NCBI GenBank assembly: GCA_022559845.1
Contig: CM040120.1
Coordinates: 310,470,740-310,534,739, forward strand
From: Amorphophallus konjac
Lineage: Eukaryota; Streptophyta; Magnoliopsida; Alismatales; Araceae
DNA: 64,000 bases
Direction: 5' to 3'
The translations under genes were made by a program, and so were the position numbers. Below, piece by piece: positions 44,603-54,699 of this stretch. Position 1 is the first letter of the stretch; each line of letters starts with the position of its first letter. The notes under the pieces were generated by a model. That model was not told where the DNA came from and made no database searches. It saw only the letters and a list, made by a program, of their open reading frames with translations.

Positions 44603-47600
44603 TGTTGTGCCCCTTAGGCACAAGCATGTGCTATGTTGATTTGATGATAGCAATGCTATTTTATTTTGATGATAGCAACAAAGTGAGTGCATTTTTGTGC
44701 ATCCTTTATTCTTGAGATCCTTGAGCATTCTGCATATGATAGCAACATGAATGATGATGAAATGATGTTTTGAATGCATTATTCTATTTGAATAGATTGC
44801 ATTAATGTGTTCCAGCATACATTGCATTTCCCCAGTTTTGCATGTCTGTACATTGCATTTGCTCATGCCTTAGAGTCTGTACATTCATGTGCACAGTTCA
44901 TGCTACCAAGTCTATACATTGCTGGTGCGAGCAGTTAAGTCCATACATGGCTAAGTCTGTACATTGGATGTGTCACAGACAAAGTCTGTATAGTGAGCGT
45001 CTCATTGGTGAAGTCTGTACACTCACCAGTTGAACTTCAAAGTCCATACATTGAACTGTAGCTTGCACGAAGCTAAGCCCATACATCGCTCAAGTCTGTA
45101 TAGAGTCCAGCGTCTTAATTTGCGTCTCATGCATCGTCTCTCAAGCAATCAAAGTGTGTACAATGAATAGCATGCATTTTATGAAGTATGTACATCTTGT
45201 ATCTCTGTTAAGCTTCACTGCACATGGCTCACCGTCTCATGCAAAGTCTGGACAGTTGTGGGTCGACGCTCCCTTCTGATGGGTCGACGCCCCCTTTGTT
45301 TTCCAAGTCCATACATTGATCTTCATATTCAAAGTCTGAACATTGGTCAAGTTCACACATTGTGCATTCTGACTTGAAGTCTATACAACGCTGCATTGGC
45401 CAAGTCTATACACTACATTGTTGATTGTTGGCAAAGTCTACACATTCTGTAGTTCAACGTCTGCATGCATGAAGTCTGTACACTGCATTGTCTCAACTTG
45501 CGTCTCACGCATCTAAAGTCTGTACAGCCAATTGTTTCAGCCAACGTCTCATTCAGTGTTAAAGTTTATACAGACTTCAGCGTCTCGTTCATGAAGTCTA
45601 TACATTGCATTTGTTAATGCCTTCATCGTGAAGTCTGTACATTGCATGCCTTCCACCAAGTCTATACTTTGGTCGGTGGCAAGTCTGTACATTGGCTTCT
45701 CATTTGCTTCCAAGTCTATATATCACTGTAGCTTTCACGAGACGAAGTTTGTACATTGGACTATTGGGTAAAGTCTATACATCCTCTAGTTGGAACTGTG
45801 CAAGTATGTACATCGCTGCTTTGCCAAAGTCTGTACATTGGCATCTTTTCTTACGTTGCACCTCCAAGTCTATACATTGGGACTTTTACCTACGCTCTGT
45901 TCAGCAAGTCTATACAGTGGTTGCTTTACCGACGTTGCCTTGCCAAAGTCTACACACTGTGAACTTCCAAGTCTGTACAGACTTTACCTTGTTCAAGCCT
46001 GTACATCGTCCAGTTATCTTTGGCATGTCTACACACTGGAAGTCCGTACAGTCAACTGCTTTGCTTTGATCTAGTGTGTACAGAGTTTCTCTTGGCATGA
46101 AGTCTGAACATCGTCTTAGCACTATAAAGTTTGTACAGACTTTCTCATGTGCTCAATGCATTTCATCAAGTCTATACATCGTGTAGCTTCATGTATGAAG
46201 TCTATACATTGTCCAGTGCATTGCATACATCATTTTATGAAGTCTGTACACTGTGCATCACTTGAAATCAAGTCTGTACATCGTGCTTCTATTGGTTGAA
46301 GTCTGTACAGCCTTTGCTTTGCCATTGTACATTGGTCTGCATTGCATTGCATGAAGTCTATGCATTCATCTGCATTGCATTGCATGAAGTCTACACATCC
46401 AATAGTGTAAGTCTATACATCGCCCAGTGTCATGCTTGCATAGTCTGTACAACGCTTGCTTTACAGACTCAAAGTCTACACATTGGTAGTCTGTACATCA
46501 TTCGTGAAGATTGAACATTGAGCAAGTGTATACATTGGACGAGTCTGCATCGTGCCTCAGTCATGAAGTCTATACATCGTCTGTCTTCATTAAAGTCTCA
46601 CGAAATCTGTACATCATGGCTTTTGTGCTCCAAGTCTACACATCATGGCAAGTCTGAAGTCTACACATTGGAAGTATATTTCATTCATGCATCAATGCGT
46701 CGACCCCCTGATTAGATGAGTGGACGCCCCTTTAGACTTCTAAGTCTATACACTATGTTCATGCATTGTTCTCATCCAAGTCTACGCATTGAATGTTAGC
46801 ATGCTCGCACACACTAAGACCATACATTGAATAAAGTCTGTATGTTGCTGTTGAACAAAGTCTAAACATTGCTTCAGTGTTGGCTTCACCCAAGTCTATA
46901 CATCGACTAGTTCTTAGTTGGGCCAAGTCTATACATTGCCCAGGCTGCATAACATCAAGTCTTTACATTGAACTCTATACATTGCATGCAGTTGCGCTTC
47001 ACAAGTCTACACATTGCTGCTCTTCACATCAAGTCTATACAATGCATTGCTTCCTTAAAGTCTGTACAGGGTTTATACTTAATCTGATAAGTGTTCTCGT
47101 CTGTCTGACAGGTGCTCTGCTCGTGGAGGCCAATGAAGGGCACGTGATCCGAGGTTGGAAGTGCTGACAGGAAGACGACACGTGGCCAAAAGTCCTGGGG
47201 GGGAAATGTGGAGAACACACGCCCTAGCTACTGGTGCTGCTGCTATATATACGAGTCTTCTTCAGCAAGAGAAAAGTGATCGTAGCCTGTGAGTTGAAAT
47301 AGAAGAGCAGAAGCAGAGAGCCCTTCGATCCAGCAAAAGAGAAGAAAAGGAAAAAGAAAGAGGAAGAGAAGAGAGAGAAGAAGAGCAGAAGATAAAGAAG
47401 AGAAAGAGAGAGATAGAGAGCTCAAGCTGAGATAGAGAGAGAGATAGTCTTTGTCTGGCTTTTGGATCAAATCCAAGCCAGATCTGCTCCTTCGAGAGCT
47501 ACAGTATTTGTGCTTCATTGTTTCAACTTTTCGTTGCTGCATCATTTTCTTTTTTCATTTTATACTTTCTTCAAGCTGTTAGCCAGCGACTGTAGAGGTG

Positions 47601-48053
47601 GACTCCTCTGGACGGGTAAGCTGTAATCCCCAGCGGTTTGCAGAGGTGCATCCTCTGGACAGCAAGCTGTGAGGCTCAGCAGGCGAGGAGGATTCCTTGG
47701 ACGGCAAGCTATGTTGCCCAGCGGATTGTAGGCAAGCTGTAATGCCCAGCGGTTCAAGCTGTGAGTCAGCAGTAAGCCACACTCGGGTTGAGTGTGGGGT
47801 GGATGTAGGTCTGCTGGACCGAACCACCTAAAAACTCCTATTGCATTGTGGGTTGTTTTATACAATTGTGCTTCCGCTAGATGAATGCATAGGGGCGCTC
47901 CAACTGTTTGCTTATAGGTTCAGTAGATGAATTGTTAAGTTTTTATTGTGAGTGTTTTAATCTGTCAAGAGAGAGAAATCTTATTTTGGGCGAAAGTTTT
48001 ATAAGGGCTATATTCATTCACCCCCCCCTCTGAATATTGCACCGAACCCAACA
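44603..48053 (+). repeat. 3' LTR of element H
   Basis: It is nearly identical to 36127-39562, with the same motif array (44842-47070), TATA box (47244-47251), GA-rich leader and hairpin repeats (47605-47765). It ends GAACCCAACA next to the target duplication AATCT. Confidence 0.93.
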
Positions 48054-48058
48054 AATCT

Positions 48059-50490
48059 GACCCCGGAAGCATCTATACACACCATAAAACCTCCCGATCC
48101 AGAAGAGAAAAATAACACCGGAGTCGAGGTGAGCAATCTCTTTTGTTCCCTGAAACTCTGCTCACACTCATCAGTCCAGACAAAAGGCACATCCTTCCGC
48201 GTGAGTCTGGTCATCGGGGTCGCAATGCGAGAAAAATCCTGGATAAACCTTCGATAATAGCCCGCAAGTCCCAAGAAACTCCGGATCTCCGTCACAGACC
48301 TCGACCTCGGCCACTGCATTACTACCTCGACCTTGGCGGGATCCACGGAAAATACCATCACTAGAAATCACGTGCCCAAAAAGTGCACCTCACGAAGCCA
48401 TAACCCGCACTTATTGAGCTTCGCATACAACTGGTGATCTCGCAACGTCTGTAGCACCACCCCCAAATGGTATGCATGCTCCTCGATAGACCGTGAATAG
48501 ACAAGGATGTCATCCACAAATACGACCATGAACTGGTCCAAGTAGGGACGGAACACCCTCTGCATCAAGTCCATGAAGGCTGCGGGGGCATTGGTGAGCC
48601 CGAATGGCATCACCAAGAACACATAATGCCCGTACCTCATACTGAACACAGTCTTCTCCACATCGGACTCGCGAATCCTCAGCTGATAGTAATCGGACCG
48701 TAAATTAATCCATGAGAACACTCGAGCAGACTGAAGCTGGTTGAACAAATCATCAATCCGTGGCAACGGATACTTGTTCTTGATAGTCACCTCATTCAGC
48801 TGCCGGTAGTCAATGCAAAACCTCAGACTACCATCCTTCTTCTTCACGAACAACACGGGCGCACCACAAGGGGAAAAGCTAGAATGAATGTACCCCTTGG
48901 CCAGCAACTCCTGCAACTGCGCCCTCAACTCTCTCAACTCAGCGGGGGCCATACGGTAGGGAGCCTTCGCCAAGGGTCCCGTACCAGGCACAACTTCGAT
49001 AACGAAATCGATTTCCCGCTGGGAGGCAATCCAGGCAAATCCTCAAGAAAAACGTCGGGAAACTTGTACACCACCGAAATGTCCTCGACATCCGGACACT
49101 GTTGTTCTACCAAGACCATCGAAGCGAGAAAATCTGGAAATCGGATTCAAGCAAACGACGGGCTCGAATAGCAGAAATGAGGAAATGAGGAGAGGTGGAA
49201 TGGATACCTTGGAAGTAGAAGGCCCGCCTGCTAGGATGCTGAAAGTAAACCCTCCTCATTCCACAATCCACCACCGCTCCATGAGCCTCGAGCCAATCCA
49301 TGCCCAAAATCACATCATAATCCTGAAGCTGCAAAGCATACAACCTGCATGGCATACTCCGCCCTTCGATCAAAATCGGAACCTTCTCGAAACAATACGG
49401 AGTGATCATGAAGTCACCAGATGGCAACTCCACCATCAGATCATAAGACATCTGAGATACCGGATCTTCAACACTCAGCGCGAAATCCTCCGAAATAAAT
49501 GAATGGGATATGCCGGAATCAAATAAAACTCGCACTATGCAACCCAAAATCAAAACAGTACCTTTCACAAGCTGCGATGACTCTCCCTCTGCCCTGGTCA
49601 TGTGAGTAATCTGGCCTCGAGCCCTCTACCTGCCCACACTCGCTGACCGTGGTAGTGGCAAAAACTGGCCCTACTGCTGAAACTACTGCTGTGGGTACTA
49701 CTGCTGCTGCTGAGGAAACTGGGGTGGCTGACGCGGCCACTGCGGATAGTCACGTGCCATGTGTCCAGGCTGATCACACCTTAAACAGATCACCGACACT
49801 GTACACTGCCTGCCTGGATGCGACTCGCCACACCAAGGACACCCCGAACGAGATCCACCGACTGACCCCTGCCGCTGTAAAGGTGTCGGCTGCTGAACAC
49901 TGCCCGAAGAAGCCTGCTGCTCACGGCCCTCCTTCTTCTTCTTGGAATAACCCTTCTTGAAGAACCACTTTATCTTGGCGCTAAAAGACGTAGATCCTGC
50001 CGCTGGAGTCGAGGCTCCCGAACTACCAGAAGGAAGCTAGAACGTGCTCTGCTGCTGGGTAGACATCTGTTTGCTGCGGCTTGACAAGGACTGCCCCTGG
50101 CTAAACGGTCCCCGAGTCCTCTACATATCCATCTCCAAGGACGCCGTGACACGAGAAGCCGTCTCCAAATCAATGGCAGCGTTCGCAAAAAATGGTGCCT
50201 CAGCTCCTGCCTCAAACCCTGTACGATCTATGCGATCTTTACCCTCTCATGCTCCATGATATGAGGTGCATAACGACCCAGATCAACAAATCGGGCCCTG
50301 TACTGCAACACGGACATGTCGCCCTGGACTAGTTCCAAAAACGAACGCATCCTCTGCGTAGCAATATACTCTGGACAGTAGGCACGCTCGAAAGCACTGA
50401 CAAAGTCACTCCATGCAATCTGCTCAAGGGGACGTGACTGAAAGGACGTCTTCCACTCGGAAGACCACCACTCTCGAGCTGTGCCCTGCA
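48059..50490 (-). pseudogene. element F Gag, protease, reverse transcriptase and RNase H start
   Basis: On the minus strand from 50490: a Gag fragment (GTAREWWSSEWKT) cut by element E at 50490, then zinc knuckles CPWCGESHPGRQC and CLRCDQPGHMARDY near 49840-49750, the second with its last Cys changed to Tyr. The protease (49601-49107) has VLFDSGISHSFIS. A frameshift near 49020 leads to the reverse transcriptase (48991-48368, [20 protein letters not shown]). The first catalytic Asp of the usual IDLRSGYHQ motif is Asn here (INLRSDYYQ, codon 48704-48706). Two compensating frameshifts lie near 48340-48370. RNase H begins (CIDASG) and is cut by H. Confidence 0.85.
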
Positions 50491-51617
50491 TGTCACGCCC
50501 CGAGCCTTTATTACAGCAGAAGACTAACTCGGGGAGCGCGAACAGCCGGCATGGTAAGCCTCTTGCAAGCAAAAATGATCAGAGCGTAAGACAATCACAT
50601 ACATAAATACAATTGCACAACATTACTCAAACTCCAACTTTATTTCAAAATAATCAAGTACAACCACTAATTCAATTTCCATTATGCACTAGACTCAAGA
50701 AATAGGAAAATTACATAGACTCAATCTAAACAATTTAGACTTCCTAAGTCTTCACTCTCATCTTGACAATACTTTCATTCGAATTCGAATCACTTTCATC
50801 TCCTTAAACGATTGGAAATAAGTAATGAGCACACTTGCCCAGTAGGTATCTTCGCATCAACATGAAGGCACTATTAAAGTAATTAATAATTTAGCTTTAA
50901 ATAATGAGGTAAAAATTATGCGAATGCGATCAATCATGTGATTAAACTAAAGTAACAAGATGATCAAGTAAGTTAGAATGAGAGCAAGTACAAACTAGCA
51001 AGAATGTTATAAGAACAAGATATTGGCCTTTCATGAACAAGAATGTATCAAGAATGTACTAGCAAGTCACATAATCATCACTCTAGTATCTTTTGCTTAT
51101 GAGCAAGTACTTTGTGAATTTCTGTGGAATATCAAGCACGAATGTCATGTACAAGAATGTCATGTCGTGCCGTGAATTTTCATTTATTTATAGAGAAAGT
51201 ACTCCCAGCGCAATGCGACACCAGTAGCATCATACCCCATGGTTTATAAAATAGTATGTTTCTGACAATCAGCCGAGGGGACTAGCATAGAGCCCTTGAA
51301 CACAATCAGTGCTCGATCACATCTTCAAGTATAAATCAAGTTACTTCCACGCATGTTAACAATAAAATATGGCCAAGAATGTAATAAGTTCAATAAGCTC
51401 ATGATAACAATAATTCAATGAATGAATACTTCAATAAAAATCATGAAAAATCAAGAATGATTTAAGCAATGTTATGCTTATATAAATAAATCGGCAGCAT
51501 AACGATACGTTCTTTATCTTCCATTCATTATATTAGGTTTCTTGATCAATATGATAAGTTCTAGATCATCAAGAGTCTATCTAGAACCTTGGACTATCAA
51601 CCCTTGGTCAATCCTTG
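50491..51617 (-). repeat. 3' LTR of element E, part left of D
   Basis: It is colinear with 6805-7950 of A, though more diverged. It ends with CCTTG (51613-51617), the target duplication of element D. Removing D gives an LTR of about 3.29 kb. Confidence 0.87.
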
Positions 51618-54031
51618 TGATGGGGTCATCACCATCCGTCCTGACACTCTCGACCATTCTCGTCACCCCGGAGACGTACATCATGGTCTAGTCATTTATT
51701 TTGAGTCCTATGTATGTTTCTTTATTTTATTTGAGTCATATCATTGTAATTTCCCTTTTATTTGAGTCATGTCCCTAGGTCTTGTGCTTATTTCCCTATG
51801 TTTGAGTGTCATTCGGTTTATTAGTTAGCTATTGGGCCCAATTCATTGGGCTTGGCCCAAGGGCACTCCCCCTTCCCTTGGTTATTTGTCATTGTGTTAA
51901 GAGTCAATGTCTTTTTGTAAAATGTGGGTTGCCTATATATAGGACCCCATTTCCCCCATTTGAACTAATGAATCAATGAATGAAAAACTTGCCATTTTGA
52001 GAGTTCAAACTTCTTATCTAGTGGAGAGATTCCATTATTTGGGTGAGACACCCTAGGGGAGAGATTCCCCACCCATCCCTCTCTTAATCTCTCTCTCTCA
52101 CTCCCCTTTCTCTCTCCTCCACACCCAATTTCAAAAATTTTCTCTCTCCTCCCTTCCCAACCATCACTCTCCCACCTACCCCCATTAAAGGCCACTCCCT
52201 TTCCCCACACATACCATTACTCCATCCCCTAGTCCCAAGAGAGCTTCCACCAATCCTAGCTCCACCTCCCAACCCCCAACTATCCCACCCACTTCCCCAA
52301 GCACCCTTCCCACTACCCCAAGCACCCCTTCCCTTCCCTAACACAACCCCTCCCATCCCCAAGACCACCATTGAATACCCTCCATTATAGAAAATTCAAA
52401 CTCACATTCCCTCCACCCACTTGTGCCCCCCTCACCTTCCCCTCTCCCTCTAAGCCCAAATTCACAACTCCTCTCTCACCCATAGCAAACACCCCCTTCC
52501 AGCCCCCATTCTCCCCTTCCCACACATTCAAACCCCCCCTCCTAGACCCCCTCACAGCTGGGGGTTGCCCCTACACACAACCACCTCATTTCCCCTCCCA
52601 TCTACCCCATTCCCCATTACCTATCTCCATTCTCTCAAGTTCTGGTTGCAGGCAGCAGATTAGCCGCAGGTTGCAGAGGCCACCCCATCGTCCTCTGGTA
52701 GCTTCAGGTGGCATACCATATATCGACGGAAGCGTCTGCCTGTCTTCTTCGCAACGGTGGTAGTCCCGTCCCATTCCGAGTTCGTGATCGACCAGGAGAG
52801 CCATTCTTCCACAACTGCGCAGATCCCCCCTGGCAAGAGACTAAAGACGGATTGGAAGCTTGACTGCGACGATCGTGTTGGGAATCGGATCAAGAGTTCT
52901 TCTTCAAACATCTTATACTACGAGTCTTATAACATCTCCAAGAAGCAGAGCCCCATTGGGCGACCGGACCTGAAAGTTATCAATTTTCTCCCTCGGGTGC
53001 TCGGTTCTGCTTCCACTCACTCTGCACCGACCCCTCCTCAGTATTCAGAGCCTACCGGTCGACGCCGACATCAGCTGGCATCTCCGTTGGTCTTGCTTCG
53101 AAGAGGACTCGTCAAAAATTCCAACGACTCTAGAGGCACCTGATTCTGAGTCGGGAGCGACCGTGGCAACCTCTGCTTCCTGCTGTTAGGAACCTGAAGC
53201 TGTCAGATCTGAGGGTCTGCCACCCTGTTCAAGCCCCTACCCTGGCCAGCAGCAGTGCCCAAAGAAATTTACAAAATTCAAGCATCATCCAGATCCAGCT
53301 ACAAAGAATCTCCAACTGGTTTCGTCTGCAACAAAATTCGGGGCTGACCCCAGCGTCCAAATACCTGACGGTCTATCCTGAGACACAGTCAGCGGGCAGA
53401 TTCGGCTTCGACTTCCCTCTCTTCACTTCTAGCTCGAATTCCCCTCCCTGCTTGGCCAGCTGAAGGCCCCTCCCTGCGTGGAGGTGGAATTGAGTGTATT
53501 CATTAGCTTCCCTTCCTCGAGATCCCCTCATTGCATGGGGGTAGTTCATGTATTATTTACACTCACAGGTTTGAAGCTTCATCGACGCGGCGTGCGGGTG
53601 CTTCCCCTCTCCTCCCCGCTCGCCCCCGTCTCCGACCGGAGTCGGTTTCTTCAAACCGGCTACATGAGAACTCGTCCCTTGCTCTCAATTATTCTTGTTC
53701 ATTTAATATTCTCCAATTGCGCCGTCGGTAAGGAAGAGAGCGCCCGATCTTATGGCTCCACCACACTTGTGCGACCCCCGTGGGTGTGAGTGAGTGATCC
53801 GCGTCCCTCGGCCAAGGCCAACACATTGAGTTGAATATCCGCACCTCAAGGGGAGGTTTGATTTAGACTTTACTGGCCCTCTACCAGCAAGGGGCTTGTC
53901 CCATTTCCTCGATTCGGCATCCCCGAGTTACCCCCGAGTTAAGTGTGTGCGCCATACGAAGGTCCGCTTGCGTAGGCTTCATAGCCTTGTGGTTTTGCTT
54001 GTTAAATTAGGTCTGAGGTTGTGTCACATCA
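51618..54031 (+). repeat. 5' LTR of element D
   Basis: A TATA box TATATATA lies at 51934-51941, followed by a pyrimidine-rich stretch at about 52080-52640 and then a more mixed part ending GTGTCACATCA. It matches 56915-59329 with few differences. Open frames in it are not coding in any way I recognise. Confidence 0.92.
51934..51941 (+). promoter_or_regulatory. TATA box of D 5' LTR
   Basis: TATATATA in the context TTGCCTATATATAGGACCCC. The copy in the 3' LTR is at 57231-57238. Confidence 0.65.
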
Positions 54032-54033
54032 AG

Positions 54034-54045
54034 TGGTATCAGAGC
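54034..54045 (+). other. primer-binding site of element D
   Basis: TGGTATCAGAGC lies 2 bp after the 5' LTR and is complementary to initiator tRNA-Met. Confidence 0.9.
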
Positions 54046-54102
54046 AAGTTTTAGACTTGTCTCTACTAAGTCTAGTCCTTGGGCACATTTGCATTCATCA
54101 AC

Positions 54103-54558
54103 ATGGCTACCTCTCTTTGGTCACATTCATCCCACTCGACCCCCCACAAGGGACAGATCAACCCTCCATTTGACATAATCTCTTTTGAGGATCTCCTCTT
54201 CGATGGACCATGCTATAGTGCCTACTTAAAGTGGGAGGTCACCATGGAAAAACACTTTGAGAGAACTATGGTTTATAGACCCGCAAGAGTCCACGTTGCC
54301 ATGGGGCAATTTCGGGGTCAAGCCAAGGAAAAATGGAGGAACATAGTGGGCTTAAGGGACGTTAGGAAACAAGAACCCATTTCCTCATGGGATGATATGA
54401 TGAAAGAACTTAGAAAAATCTACATCCCCAAACATTCCCACCCCTCCTATTCAAGCACCCCTAAACCGAGGAGCACTACCACTCCTCCATCCCCACCCGG
54501 CCAACTTGGGGCTGACCTTTGGTCTCCATCTCCACCAACCCCAATAAGTCATCTCTAA
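54103..54558 (+). pseudogene. element D Gag remnant
   Basis: It starts at the Met codon 54103 (MATSLWSHSS). A gag-like core is visible: YLKWEVTMEKHFE, then FRGQAKEKWRNIVGLRD and SSWDDMMKELRKIYIPKH, which matches the general retrotransposon gag pattern. A TAA at 54556 ends the frame, but the same frame continues without shift into the reading frame at 54700. The two were probably one protein, and the stop fits a CAA-to-TAA change. No zinc knuckle is seen. Confidence 0.65.
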
Positions 54559-54699
54559 ACCATCATAACTACACTTCGCAACCTAGTCCTCTCCCTTAAG
54601 GCCCAAATAAACCAAGCATCCACCTCTCCACCAAATCCCCTAAGGGTCACCACACTCCAACCAAAACCCCCTTCCGCAAACCTCAGTATCCAAACTCAA

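Larger units (their letters stand above)
36127..48053 (+). mobile_element. gag-only copia-like LTR retrotransposon H, complete
   Basis: An 11.9-kb element with LTRs of 3436 and 3451 bp (TGTTGTGCCCC...GAACCCAACA), a primer-binding site, one gag region and repeated polypurine tracts, but no protease, integrase or reverse transcriptase. The 5-bp target duplication is AATCC (36122-36126) and AATCT (48054-48058), one mismatch. Removing H and one repeat restores the RNase H reading frame of F across the site. The two LTRs are very similar, so the insertion is young compared with F. Confidence 0.93.

Noticed and set aside
52371..53143. Pro/Ser-rich open frames in the pyrimidine-rich part of the D LTR
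   Set aside because: They lie in non-coding LTR sequence. The composition explains the lack of stops, and the second LTR copy breaks them at different places.
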